Shown here one piece after another: positions 23,363 to 35,436 of a stretch of 64,000 nt of DNA. Numbering within the stretch: position 1 is the stretch's first letter; every line of letters begins with the position of its first letter. Made by a program: the position numbers and the translations under genes. The DNA is from Owenia fusiformis. Lineage: Eukaryota; Annelida; Polychaeta; Sabellida; Oweniidae. Where the stretch lies: assembly GCA_903813345.2 (NCBI GenBank), contig CAIIXF020000004.1, positions 4,049,525-4,113,524 on the forward strand. The letters are read 5' to 3'. The notes beneath the pieces are model-generated. The model saw only the letters and a program-made list of their open reading frames with translations. It ran no database searches and was not told where the DNA came from.

Positions 23363-23919
23363 GGCAGGCTAGGTTTTACTGTATCATGTTGATGTCAACC
23401 TTTGAATAACCTACATTCTGTTCAGCTTGCCAGCAAACTTGAACATGATCACGTTTTGAGTGCAAACCAGTGAACACATGAGCTGTTACTACAACTTAAA
23501 ATATCATCTGGTCTGGCCTGTTTGTGTGCCATAAGTAAATGGTAAATAACCTTGAGATGTCATACTTAATAGTTTCTTTTACACCTCACATAAAAAATGG
23601 CTCTCAGGTATAGACATATTATTTGAGCAACCCTTTAGATTTAATCAAAATGCGAAATGTCAGTTTCATAACTGCTTTGGTTTTCATGAAAATACATGCA
23701 CATTTAGCATGTAATGCCATACCTCCATTGCCACTGTGTTGTGTTTGAAACATATTTTCCAAAAGTATGAGGTTAGTTTAGGTTCTCTACGTTATTTCAC
23801 ACCTTACATCTGCATGTAAGTTGGTTTGAGGCAGGGTCAGGGATGTTGCCAAAAATTCTGTCAAAATCACATAATTTTTCACCATTCAAATGTTAACCAC
23901 ACTTTGATTTTCTCATGAC

Positions 23920-24240
23920 AAAGGACTATTCTCGGTTTGGAGAACAGTCTCCTGGGCTAATATTTTTTTCATGAAAAATATAGAAATATTACCCAAATTA
24001 AACTATGAATATTCAAAAGAGGACATTTAAATCTACAAGATGTAAAAATAACAAATTGGTCTGAAGCAGGGATAACACTCAATTAGACCGATTCAATAAA
24101 ATACAAGTCTCGATTTGGGGAAAGAAGTTCATCAGTGTACTGCGCTAATATTTTTTGGCGAAAATCAAATTTGTCCGAAGCAGGGATAATGCTCATTTAG
24201 ATTGATGAACTTCGTTCTCCAAACCGAGAATCGTCCTTTG
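23920..24240. mobile_element. 321-bp inverted-repeat element
   Basis: The left end caaaggactattctcggttt is the near-complement of the right end aaaccgagaatcgtcctttg, and the match extends through ggagaac/gttctcc. The interior repeats gaagcagggataa and gctaatatttttt twice. No coding frame is present. Confidence 0.75.
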
Positions 24241-24967
24241 AAAACATGGGTATTGGCCGAGCTTTAAGAGATTTGATGTAAACTTTTTGTGACCCCTCTA
24301 TGAACAGCCAATCCCTAGATTAAGCTGATGTAGATGAGGGGGGGGGGGGTGTTTGCATATAGAACAGTATTTTGATAAAGTTGTTCTACTCAGATTCATC
24401 ACTACCCTGCCAAAAATAACAGTGTCTCAAAATATGCATGTCTCCATAACTTACAAATATGGACTTTGGATCATATATTACCTCAACTATTTAGAAATAA
24501 ATGTTTTTTTGGATATATATTAACATAAGGGGAATTTGCACTCTGGATCAGTCTAAACAACCAGCGATGACTGATAATGTTAAAGGTCCTAACTAGTTCT
24601 CACAAAGAAACTAAAACATCATTGCAGTCATGACAATGCATGATTTTTGGGACTGAAATTCAGCGCATTGCAATTGCCAATTACTTTGTATAAAAGTGTA
24701 AGAATTGTCAAAACCGCTGAATAGGGATGATTTTGTTATATTAATGCCTTGTTTTTGATTATGTTGCTATGTAATGCATACCAAGCCCTTGTAAAATACA
24801 TTAGATGAGTTGAAATGTTTATTTTGCCTTTGAATGCCTCAAATTATTTACATCTCATATACCCAGCCCTTATAAAAACATTCTTGAAGCACATTTTTGT
24901 GTTTTATTGACTCTCATATCATGTGAGTAATAAATGGGTATTTGGCCTACTTTAGGGTGTTCATGTT

Positions 24968-25140
24968 TCAGGAGTTTCACTAGAATTTCTCACTACAGGC
25001 TAAATAAATGAAAACAACAGGCAAAATTAATGGAAATCATGAATCCAACTTAGAAAAGTTGAAAAGTCCCTAAAAACAACAAGCGATTTTGTGATAACAA
25101 CCAGTGAAATCGCCTGTTGTCTGCTTCTAATTAAACCATT
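24968..25140. mobile_element. Repeat shared with intron 8 (61798-61955)
   Basis: Shared blocks are agaatttctcac, caggctaaataaatgaaaac, aaaattaatggaaatcat and aaaagtccctaaaaacaaca. In the second copy the ends (aggtttcac / gaaacccctga) are inverted, so this is probably a short DNA element. Confidence 0.6.
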
Positions 25141-25350
25141 GATGTTTATTGTAAATTTTTGGTACGGGTGTTCCATGGTTATTGTAAATTTCATGTAAGG
25201 CTTGCTTGGGCCTTGGCTCTGTTTATTGTAAATTTCATGTAAGGGTGTTCTGTGAATATTGTAAATTTCAAGTATGGCTTGGCTCTTTGTTTATTGTAAA
25301 TTTAATGTAAGGGTGTTCTGTGTATATTGTAATCTCATGTAAGGGCTGAT
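25141..25350. repeat. Tandem repeat 'tattgtaaatttcatgtaag'
   Basis: Six variants of tattgtaaatttcatgtaag alternate with the words ggtgttctgtg and ggcttggctctgttt. No frame and no gene are seen. Confidence 0.7.
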
Positions 25351-25437
25351 GACTCATCATAAAAATAAATATTTTTATCTTGATTTATTATGTTTATTTA
25401 AAAAATCACCCTATTGCCTTATATAAATGCACTTCAG

Positions 25438-25681
25438 TACTGTATATCTACTTAATTTGGCGCTACTTATTTTGGCGGATTTGCTTTTTGAAAATTTGGC
25501 ACCTACTTAATTTGGTGGACTTGCAATATTACAATATACTAATGGTTCTGCATTATACAGTACTAAAATTACCAGGGAATTTGGTGCTAAAATTTCCGGG
25601 GAATTAGGTGGCTACTATTTGGTTGACTTTTAACAATTTGGGGAAATTAAAACAGTCACCAAATTAAGTAGAAGTACAGTA
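25438..25681. mobile_element. 244-bp element, 'tactgta...cttaatttggcgc' termini
   Basis: The element starts tactgtatatctacttaatt and ends aattaagtagaagtacagta. It shares the subterminal aatttggcg words with the 508-bp element at 33104-33611. A TA at each edge would fit a mariner-type target site. Confidence 0.7.
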
Positions 25682-25789
25682 TGTATAAACAAAGGTCATC
25701 ATGTGGTGTGTTCATGGTATTTTATAAGTCTCATTAATATGTTAGAACCTGTGAAATTAAAATGAGGCAATAGTATGTTACTAGAGTGA

Positions 25790-25871
25790 TCAGAGGGTTA
25801 GATCAAGTGGGTGCAAATGGTTGTTCAGGTGGGTGCTGCGCCCACTTACTTTAATGCTGGAGAGATCACTG
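25790..25871. mobile_element. CAGTGATCTCC family, short copy
   Basis: The copy reads gatcaagtgggtgcaaatgg to tactttaatgctggagagatcactg, with only the right terminus intact. Confidence 0.55.
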
Positions 25872-27013
25872 AGGGGAGGGGGTCAGATTTTTAAATATCC
25901 AAGGGGATAGGGGCCCAAAATGACTTGAAAACTGCTTAAAATGGTGAAAAACTGTTTGGCATGGGAGGTAGTATGTCGACTATGGCACGGGTATAGCGTT
26001 CTTGTCAATGTTTATTTCTATTTGTTAGCTCACATGGTGAGCTTTTTTTAATACGTTTTGTTCTTTCAAGATGGCCTTAAATCGGATTAATTAATTAATA
26101 TTAGACTAAGTATACAAAACCAGCTCTAAAATCTATATTATGGATTTATTGAAAACTGCCGACCTCATAATGCAACCATATTTCGTTATAATGGGTTAAT
26201 GCATAAACACATTATTTATGAAGCATAGTAATGGGGCCATTAATTTTAATAGACATTTCTTTTATACTTTCAACCAAGCTGTCAATAAAAAAGCTATATC
26301 AAAGGGTGAGAATGAGAACACAACATTTTTACACCTTATACCCCTACTTTTCTTGTGGTCTGATAAATAACTAAATGTAAATCTATAATAGACCCATCCA
26401 GTAGGGGAGGCAGGATATCGTTAATACCAGGTCAATATGATAGCTGCTGAAAAAGTTGTTTACAGACTCCAGTGCATTAGACTCCAATAAGAGACAGTGC
26501 CACTAAAATAGGATATATTATAGATTTATACTTATTAGAATATAATGGTGCGGTTTATAATAGATCATGAAAAATAGTTCTCTTCCAAAATAGCATTGAC
26601 TTTCAACACTTTAATCAAAAATTGTACTTGTTTTTTTTTATTTTAATAAACTATGAATCACATTAACGTGGTTAATAAAAAAAAGCCAAAATGTTACATA
26701 CGTTGAATTGAACATGGGCTTAAGAAAAGTAACACGCAAATTCAGAACCTTGTTTTCAAAAGTCTCTTACAAGGGCTAACATGTGTTGGTTGGCAATGGG
26801 TGCATTGACCTGGTTTGGTGAAAAAAGCTGCAAGTAAAGTTGTTAGTGTTAAAAATTAGGGTGCAGCTTTAACTGTTTGAAATGGATAAGGGATGGTGTT
26901 AAATTTATCAACAGTCATGAAAAAGCAAAGTTCATTTCGTTATGATTTGCCCCCCCCCCCATCCTCTAATCTAACCAAATTTTGAAATATTGATTTGTTT
27001 TTCACTTGATTAT

Positions 27014-27381
27014 TACCCTTTGCATTCGTTCGACTTCACTTCTTAAAAGAGAGCTCCGTCTTCACTCTTTCAAACTAAAACAAACCTGTGAACTCACCGC
27101 GCCAATCAGTGCTCGTCGGCCAAATTTGACCGACGTTCTATATATGGTCATTCCTTCTGACGTCATCGTTAAGCCCGGAATTGACCAATGACAATTCAGA
27201 ATTTATTTTGGCGCCTGTTTCTTCAAGCTCGCTGATTGGTGGAAGAAAGGTCAGCGCGTAGGTCAGAAGTGATTTATTACCCGAACTGTCACCGGCACCC
27301 GTCGTGGGGGCGGGGCTACTGAACTGTAATATAGTTTCTACTAGGCAGAGTGTAGTTTAACTAGACTCTGCACGCAGGGTA
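27014..27381 (-). mobile_element. MITE copy B, 368 bp, 9-bp target duplication
   Basis: This is the same element as 20232-20602 in the opposite orientation. The flanks cttgattat (27005-27013 and 27382-27390) are identical. It carries an internal change where the gcatatttaattagaacgc part is replaced by a shorter segment. It has inserted into a copy of the repeat seen at 8515-8800, splitting it. Confidence 0.9.
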
Positions 27382-27910
27382 CTTGATTATGGAAAAAATC
27401 AACACAATTATTAACAAAATAATCATATGCCCCCTCCTTTATGAAACTAACTTAATTTTTCCACAACTGATACGCCATCCCTGCACTCAAATGCTCAGTT
27501 GTTCAATCAATCATGTATTGCATCATAATCCATTGCATTTACAATTGCTATTTATACTATGAATTACAAAAATGTATTTTGAAATTATATAGAATTCAAA
27601 TTGAATGCATATATGTCATTGCAGCATGACCTCATACTTCAATCAAATACTCAGAATATATCCAATAGCATACAAAAAATGTTTCATGGAGTGAAGAATC
27701 AATTGAACAAGCCTTAAAGCATATAGCAATAGCACAAAGATGTCTTACAGAGTAACTTTATTTACCATTTTACTACATAAAATACAATATTATAAATCAA
27801 AACAAAATGTTCTTTTACTCGTATTTAATTCCATACGCTGCCACCATTTAAAATGCCGCCATTCAACATAGTGTTTTATTTTGTTGAATTATCTCATAGA
27901 TATCCCTATT

Positions 27911-28199
27911 TATTATATCACTATCTAGCTAGCGACAGTATGATTGGTCAAAACCGGGTCACATGTCGTGGGATATCTGGCGATATTCAATGGCAATGCT
28001 AATCAGATAAGACAACCGTGAGATATCTAGCGATATCCCACACTCCCGGGAATTTTCAAAGAATTTGTTTTCATTCAGTGTAAATAATTTAGTTAAGTGT
28101 AAGTCAAAATGGCAGACGAACCGAGTAGATTCAATGTATTTCAATGTTAACCTATGACTTAATAATATTAGGGATGTTTAGCTAGACAGTGATATAATA
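27911..28199. mobile_element. Inverted-repeat element, 'tattatatcactatctagcta' ends
   Basis: The left end tattatatcactatctagct matches the complement of the right end tagctagacagtgatataata. The interior holds a second inverted pair, gtgggatatc and gatatcccac, around 27968 and 28042. Confidence 0.7.
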
Positions 28200-28200
28200 A

Positions 28201-28338
28201 AACGAATATTTCACTCTATTTTCGGTGAATACCTGTAGCACTTTCACAAGGTGATATTCCACTTGCCCTTCGGGCTTCGTGGAATATCACTTGTGAAAGA
28301 TGTACAGGTATTCACCTCAATAGAGTGAAATATTTGTT
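28201..28338. mobile_element. 138-bp near-perfect hairpin
   Basis: The arms aatatttcactctatt...ggtgaatacctgta...ctttcacaaggtgatattcca fold onto their complement around the centre cccttcggg at about 28265-28275. It lies immediately next to the element at 27911-28199. Confidence 0.8.
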
Positions 28339-29689
28339 CAATATTGACGACAAACTAATCTGCCTTGTTTTTTCAGTTTTTGTCATTCTTCTTCTTTAAT
28401 GATAGTACTGTTGATGAAGCCATGTGATGTAATGCCTATCAACCAGTACTGTTGACTATGCTTAGATGATGTCACCATTTCCCATCTTTCAACATAGTCC
28501 CTACTTAGATATAAACATGCATGTAAACCCATGACCAAAAATTCATATAACACTGAATATTGTCTGCCGTATCAAGAGATTTTTGAAGTAAAAAATTGAC
28601 TTGACATGAATTTTTAAAAGCAGCATAAAATGTTCAACTACATTTTTTAATGGGGATTGATCTGAAATATAATTTGGAACAAAACCGAAATATTAACCTG
28701 GTTTTAGATATCATATTATGTTGCTTTAAAAAATGCATGTTATTCAGCTTTATATAATAGCATCTATTTTTTCTAGACATAAGTCTTGTACATGTGTAAC
28801 CTTCGACGGGTTATATTGCAGAATCATACAAAAAAGTAGTCTTACAAAATTAAGTAGAATTTCCAATTAGACCCCCCTTTAGCGATAATATCTTCATTTC
28901 AAAGAGATCAAAATAGAATGCAAGTTTTATAGATAACTTGCAGTGTGGCCATTATGGAAGGATAATGTAGCTTATTAACCTTACTTGAGAAGCAGCCATT
29001 CATTATTGATCTGTTTCCATGGCAACCTGTTCTTATGAAAGATATTGAGGATGTATGCCCATTGCCTCACAGGCTCAATATCTCTTACTTCTCTAAGAAT
29101 GTCTTGCAGTAGCTGCCCTTACATTTACATCTTAGATTCTGAGAGGCAGTCTTTCTCATTCTGGCTATTTTAATCACATTTTTCAAAGTAGTCTTCTTTT
29201 GCTGATGGGTGTATCAATGTGGCTGGGCGCTACAAAAATCGCCTGCATGTTCAACTTGAAATATTTACCATTTCAAGAGCAGACTAGTGTCAAGTTCTGA
29301 TTAGGTTTCGGGTATGCTGGACAAATTACTTCATGGCCATTTTGAATTTTTTGAATAAAAAGTATGATAATAAATTATCATTATGTATCTTGTTTCATTT
29401 CTAATGAAACACCCTCAAGAGAGATGCTTCTGTATATATATTGCATTTCTCCCCCCCCCTCCTAACACATCTTGCTTCCACAAGCTGACATGAAGAAGAA
29501 AGAAAGGAATGCAGATACAACAAAGAATCTGATAGGCATCTCTATGAATAATTTTTTCATATCAGTGATAGTGACACAGAGCATACAAGACCTTGTGGTG
29601 ATGGTGTGAATGGGGGGGGGGGGGGAGTCACAGGGGCTTTTAACTAGACTAGAGACTCGACTATAGATCGAGGGAGAATGCAGATACTC

Positions 29690-30077
29690 AATGTAGTTCC
29701 TGTCTTCTGTATTTATACAAATTCAAATGAAACACTGCTTGTATTTTCAGGAGGTGGACTACATTACTGTCTTCTGTATTTATACAAATTCAAATGAAAC
29801 AATGCTTGTATTTTCAGGAGGTGGACTACATTACTGTCTTCTGTATTGAAATTCATATGAAACAATGCTTGTATTTTCACAAGGTGGACTATATTACTGT
29901 CTTCTGTACTTATACAAATTCAAATGAAACAATACTTGTATTTTCAGGAGGTGGACTACATTACTGTCTTCTGTATTGAAATTCAAATGAAACGATGCTT
30001 GTATTTTCACGAGGTGGACTATATTACTGTCTTCTGTACTTATACAAATTCAAATGAAACAATACTTGTATTTTCAG
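29690..30077 (+). repeat. Six-copy array of the 3' splice site and start of the TBL1 ATG exon
   Basis: Units contain ttctgtatttatacaaattc, aaatgaaacaatgcttgtat and tttcaggaggtggactacat. The exon-start positions are 29751, 29818, 29881, 29948, 30011 and 30078, so spacing alternates 67/63 bp and the true period is 130 bp. In copies 3 and 5 the acceptor AG is changed (ttttcac). Copies 1, 2, 4 and 6 keep ttttcag. Only the last copy runs into the ATG exon. Confidence 0.85.
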
Positions 30078-30142
30078 GAGGTGGACTACATAGCAGTAAC
30101 TAATGTTGGTTATTAGGAGGTGACGTTAACTTTGTCTTCGCA
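30078..30142 (+). other. TBL1XR1: 5' UTR part of the TBL1 ATG exon
   Basis: The exon appears to start after tattttcag at 30075-30077 and to run 65 bases to the ATG. It includes in-frame stops before the Met, so translation should begin at 30143. An upstream non-coding exon is required if this acceptor is used. Confidence 0.65.
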
Positions 30143-30200
30143 ATGAGCTTCGGTAGCGATGAAGTAAACTTCTTAGTTTATAGATACCTTCAAGAATCGG
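30143..30200 (+). CDS. TBL1XR1: TBL1 exon 1: start Met and first half of LisH
   Basis: The exon encodes [19 protein letters not shown] plus the first base of a Gly codon, followed by the donor g|gtaagt at 30201. Human TBL1XR1 starts with an almost identical segment ([20 protein letters not shown]). LisH domains form the dimer/tetramer that binds NCoR/SMRT. No ORF predictor would find this 19-codon piece, so it rests on the protein match and the splice site. Confidence 0.95.
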
Positions 30201-30459
30201 GTAAGTCGAGTTATATAAACTGGGCAAATGGCATCGTGGGAAATAATGGCCTTCTATTGGCTTCTCTTTAGAGTATTTCTAGTTCAAGGCAGTAAGATGT
30301 TATGAGTATCAGAATGGGCAAATGGTATATTTGTGAAGAAGGTAAATGCCAAAATTTCAGTTATTGATGCATCCTTGGTCCAAGGGCATAGAAAGAGCAG
30401 TGAAACCTCTTGATGAAGGATGTAATTGATGCAGACACTTTACATATTTGTATACAGTA

Positions 30460-30565
30460 CAGTGATCTCCCCAGCATTAAAGCAAGTGGGCGCAGCACCC
30501 ACCTGAGATTTTATGAACAGGCTTGCACCCACCTTAAAATCTATTTGCACCCATTTGAAAATGAG
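30460..30565. mobile_element. CAGTGATCTCC family, truncated copy
   Basis: The copy starts cagtgatctccccagcatta and reads through acccacctgagatttt and gcacccatttgaaaatgaga before similarity stops. It runs into a fragment of the 'gtggaacacc' repeat. Confidence 0.6.
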
Positions 30566-31107
30566 AAACATAATGGCCATCTGTGGAACACCATTGGGAC
30601 AACAAAAAAGTGTTCCACAGTGGTTCATTAACAAGGAGAAGATAGGCCATGGGACTTTAAAAACGCTGTTCCACTTGTGAAGGTTACACTTACAGAGTGT
30701 TCCGCTAAGCAGGTTCTACTGTACATATAGTCTGGCTGCTGTTTTTAGTCCTTCGAAAGGTCAAGGACCTACATCTCATGCTCATTCAGCCATATTACCA
30801 TACTGTAACTGCCGATAATATGACCATGATGTCCTCATAAAATGGAATCCCAGAAACATTCTCATAATTCCCTAAGAAGAGCTCTTTAAACCTTAAAGCC
30901 ATTATCATGTGAAATGTTTCCTTGTATGAGCATATTATGGCTGTAATTCTAGGAAATTACATGCTCACAGGGGGAGGTCTATCATTAATCAGTTTTATAG
31001 CTTGATATTAGGCAATTTTATGTTGCATTCATGCAGGTAGCAACGGGATTCATGCAGTTTATAGTTAGTTTTTAGTTAGATTAGTTTCTTAGATTGCACA
31101 TAGACTA

Positions 31108-31213
31108 ATGCCTTGTTCACATTTGCTCCGATTTTCACTACAATACAATATTGAACAAAACACTCAATCGGCCGGGCGCCAGCCGATGGATCGGAGCAAA
31201 TGTGACCCAGGCA
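31108..31213. mobile_element. Hairpin MITE, gcctgggtcacatttgctcc family
   Basis: The left end atgccttgttcacatttgct and the right end agcaaatgtgacccaggcat are inverted. The centre contains a ggccgggcgcc word. Confidence 0.7.
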
Positions 31214-31656
31214 TAATGTGTCATGCTTTTACACTTTTGTAAATAAAATAAATATATATATCAGTAAGCAAAGGAGGTTAGAGAGTGTGTCCATCTATAG
31301 TTGCTACTTGGATCCTCCATCAAAAGGCTTCATTCCTTTTTCAATTCAAAAATTAGAAATAAGTAAAATACTCTAGGCATTCAAGGACCAATAATGCCAC
31401 AGTTTTGAAGAACTGAATTTCATAAGTTCAATTTCAATATAAGTGACAATCAACATTTCCATATTTCATTATATAGAGGCTGTTTGTATCTTTGATTACC
31501 ATGGTATGACATTTCCAAACTCATAAGCGAGTTTGGGAGTTTTAGGGTAGGGGTAAGAGTCCCACTCTTGGATGACCCTACTGAAAGCACTGAAAGAAGT
31601 AGAATACTACTGGACCAATGATGTTATAGTTGTGAACGATTTTTTTTTCAGTTAAC

Positions 31657-31751
31657 GCTAAGTTCACACCAACGGCGCTTTGATAGCACTTTAAAGCAGC
31701 CTGCAAAGCCGCTTAAAAGCGCCATCAAAGCGCTGTTGGTGTGAACTTAGC
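31657..31751. mobile_element. 95-bp hairpin element 'gctaagttcacaccaacggc'
   Basis: The arms gctaagttcacaccaacggc gctttgat and atcaaagcgctgttggtgtg aacttagc are inverted repeats, separated by about 40 bp that also contain pairing gcgc words. Confidence 0.8.
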
Positions 31752-32794
31752 TGTGACGATCAACATTTTCAAATTTATATGGAGAGAGTTTGAGGGTTGA
31801 GGTTAAAGTTTGTTTCACTGCATCTGCATCATGAAACCAAGAAATTATTTAACATGAAGATAGGTTTGCTTTGAATTATGGGTAATTGCCCATCATGGTC
31901 TCCCATGTCAGGCTAGTAAAAAACACATATAGGTGAAATTTCAAATGGTTTGAAGCCCACTCTGAGTGAATATCTAGGTACAAATATCCCGCTTTGAATG
32001 TCTCACCACAATTTGGCAGAGGTAGGAAAACCCCATGGAGGATTTACAATGTTGCGAAATTGTAGTACCCATTTTGGCACTAGAATTCTTATGACATCAT
32101 GTGGTGGCCTGATTTGCCAAGCAGGTTTATGTTATAATACAGTATAGAGATTATGAAGATCTGCGTAATATGACAGAATTATATTGAGTTATATGACAGA
32201 GTTATATTGAGTTATATAAATGGTGTACTCGGACACAAGGGAATCTAAACACGCAATAAGCATCTGAAATGAACTCAGGCCAAATTTTCAGAATTTTATT
32301 AACCCTTCTCTCAAAAAGTTATTCACCTTTGCCAATTTTGTAATACTCTTTCCAAAAGTTGATATGAAAGCTTGATATTACCATATGCTTGTTCAGGTGA
32401 GAGCTTCCTCTCCATTTTAAAACATATCTGCATGTTGGATTTCATAAAAGAATAAAAATGAAAAGCATTTGAGTTGTTGATAAACCATTAAAAAATGGCA
32501 AGCTTATAAATGACAGAATTTGCCGTGGTCTGTTGGTGCTAGGGCAAAAAATTTATTCGACCAAATCTAAGATTATCCCATCTATTGTAACATGCCATCA
32601 TTTGCAACATGTGTAGAAAATCAATTAGATGCTATAAATACTTGATTTGTAGGAAATGAAATCTTGCTGACAGTGACATTTGAAAGTTCTATGGTCACAT
32701 TCATGTCTGCTCTTCGAAAATTGATTTTTCCATATATGGTTTGATTAGCTATTCTTTATCTTAGGATTCTTTTTATCTGGGTTGGGTAATATAC

Positions 32795-32925
32795 GGTTTA
32801 TTATGTCACCACCACAAGTGATTTTTGTGGTCTCCCAACTTTTCGAGGATGGTGTTCTGCGTTTGGTGTTCAGTGGTCGGTGTCTGTAACAAATAGCAGG
32901 TGGTGAGATGCCTTGTTTAATATAG
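32795..32925. repeat. Copy of the 'tgtcaccaccacaagtga ... aacaaatggcaggtggtga' repeat
   Basis: Words tatgtcaccaccacaagtga and gtctgtaacaaatagcaggt recur at about 2168-2290 and 44275-44390, and in part at 735-810 and 54988-55005. The family is dispersed, with no coding capacity seen. Confidence 0.6.
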
Positions 32926-33103
32926 TTTTCTATATTGTTCCTGTGATCTTGTTTGAGATGTTACATTACTGAGGATTTTAGGTAACATCTGTTACCATGG
33001 CAACAAATTATGTGACTTAAATAGCCCGTTATTCACCTAACATTTGTTAAATAGTGATTGGTCAGCTTGACTTGAAGGTTGTACAGTGATCACCTTTAGC
33101 ATG

Positions 33104-33611
33104 TACTGTAGATTGGGTTAATTTGGCGCCCGCTTTAATTTGGCGAATTTGGCGAAATTGAAAAATTCGCCAATATAAATCTCCGCCAAAATTTAGAATG
33201 AATCCCCGGGAATCATCTAGGGTATTTCGTCCAGTGTATTAAGGTCACTTCCAGTTTATTTTTTTCCAAAAATATGAAAAAATGTCTCTCATAAATTGGC
33301 TCAGAACTGGTCAGTCACTCATTTATACTCAGGGAAATGTAGCAGCATCGATTGAGGTGTAAAATGTAAAGGATGATCTCACAAAAATGTACAAACGTGA
33401 TGAATATCGCCAGTGGTCCTCAAAAGAAAAAATGAACATAGCCAAACATGCCCATTTAGATCTAGATCTACATGGTAATTCGCAAACAGCGCATAAGTTT
33501 AACATTCCATTAACATTTTTTTGCATATCCGCCAAATTAAATAGCCGCCAATATGCCAAAAATGGCAAAATCGCCAAATTAAGTAGCGCCAAATTAACCC
33601 AATCTACAGTA
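33104..33611. mobile_element. 508-bp inverted-repeat element, TA-flanked
   Basis: The left end tactgtagattgggttaatt (then tggcgc) is the complement of the right end gcgccaaattaacccaatct (then acagta). Counting TA as the target site, the inverted terminus starts CTGTAGATTGGG, which would suit a mariner-like MITE. The frame at 33387-33632 lies inside and is not recognised as a transposase. Confidence 0.8.
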
Positions 33612-34063
33612 ATTAATATATTCAGATTTTAGGCAACAACATTTGTTACCATGACAATGAACTTCTGGATTAACGCTAAGATAACTTCAACTTTAAGTAT
33701 TGAATGTAGTGAGGTGTTAACATTTTCTAAATGCCTTGTATTACATATTTATTAGTAATATGTAGTATATTAAATAATATTATCCAATTTCCAAGAAACA
33801 TGCTTGACTTCTAGAAATCGTAAGTACCTATTACAGGTTTATATATATATTAGTCACCTTTCTAGAAAATGGAATGAAACTAATAGTTAGCTTGGTACAT
33901 CTTGTATTACCAATCGATTCATTCTGTAATTTCTGATTCGCGAGAAGAAATAATAGCTCATTGGCTTGTATTTTGAGACTTAAATGTTCGAAACAAATAC
34001 AAGCTCCGAGTTGTTGATGAACCTCAATTTTAAAGAAGCAAAACCAAATTTTGAAAAGGGAAG

Positions 34064-34261
34064 CAGTGATCTCCACAGGATTTTTTCTCAAGTGGGTGCA
34101 AAATTCTCATTTTCACAATTCAGACCAAAATTGGTCAAAATATGCCAATTTTTCATGATTTTCTCATTTTCAAGTGGGTGCAAATGGATTTTCAGGTGGG
34201 TGCAAGCCTAAATCTAGGGTGTGTGCTGCGCTCACTTGCTTTAATGCTGGGGAGATCACTG
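34064..34261. mobile_element. CAGTGATCTCC family, full-length 198-bp copy
   Basis: The copy begins cagtgatctcc and ends ggagatcactg, giving 11-bp inverted termini. Flanking pentamers are ggaag and ggtag (4 of 5). The interior has the repeated caagtgggtgcaa and caggtgggtgcaag words. This is the best copy for defining the family. Confidence 0.75.
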
Positions 34262-35234
34262 GGTAGACTGAACCATCAATGGTTTGGTTTGGTGAGGTGA
34301 TGCTACAATTAAGTAGCTACAATGCATCCTGTTGTCTCCTTCAAGAGAAACCTCGGCCTTAGAGACTTTTGACTTGATTCTTGAATTCTGCACTGAATTT
34401 TCCATTATTTATTTTGAAAATCTGACTGTCTGGATATCATATCACTGTTCTGGCAAAGCACCTTTACACAGATTGCAATGATACCAAAGTATAGGAAATA
34501 ATTAGAAAGAGAAGACCAAGAGGGGGTAGCTTAATTTGTTTGAGAATGACAGACACTTCAGATAGATATCAAAATTGTAAAAATTCATGAATATGTTTTG
34601 CAAGGTGAAATTAACACTTCTTTGAGCTGTGGCTACAGAGGGTTAAAGCATAAAGTGAAAGTACAAAGACTATTAAATCAATAACATGCCATAAGTAATC
34701 AAATAATCGCAATAGAAATTCAATGGAAGGTGCTTATGGGAGTTGAATGTTGGACACAAGTCTACAGGGTAATGTCAATAATTAAATAAATGGTTAACTC
34801 TTTGCAAAGAACACAGCTGAGATGGGAACTAAATCAACCACCCCTTACAAAATATTTTGATTGTTCAACACAATGTATATGTCACATTGGGCACCATGGT
34901 GTACAATAAACAAAACTAATGTAATACAAATTTAATCATTATTACACTAACAACAAAAATACAAGTTAATAGTGGTTTAAAGTACAGCACAACAGAAAAA
35001 TATCAGTTTAATGTATCAAGTTGGCACAATATCAATCCAGTTGTTTTTTGAATGGATGAGAAATAGAATTTGCTAAATTTAAGTCCCAACCCTCTTTATG
35101 AATATTTTTATTAATATTTTATGAATGATTTAGAGCTATTAAAGTATACTTAATGATTGAAGAATGATACATTGTTGTTCTGTAGGATTTATTCTGTGGA
35201 TTGGCCATTTTCAGTTTAATAATATTATATATAA

Positions 35235-35360
35235 CTTTAATGTTACATAACTTAATAATGTTACATAAATCTTGAATGTTATGTAATTTGTTCAATTAAT
35301 GGACACATATAAATCTTGAATATTATGTAATTTGTTCAATTGATTGACATAAGTGTATAA
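35235..35360. repeat. Short tandem duplication 'aatcttgaatgttatgtaat'
   Basis: Two copies of aaatcttgaatgttatgtaa tttgttcaatt lie in a row, preceded by two shorter taatgttacataa words. Confidence 0.7.
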
Positions 35361-35436
35361 AGGTTGACTTCCTAGAAGTCATGTTGACCCCCCTCCTACT
35401 ATCTGATTCCAAACCTTCTCAAAAATCAGGTCTTTA

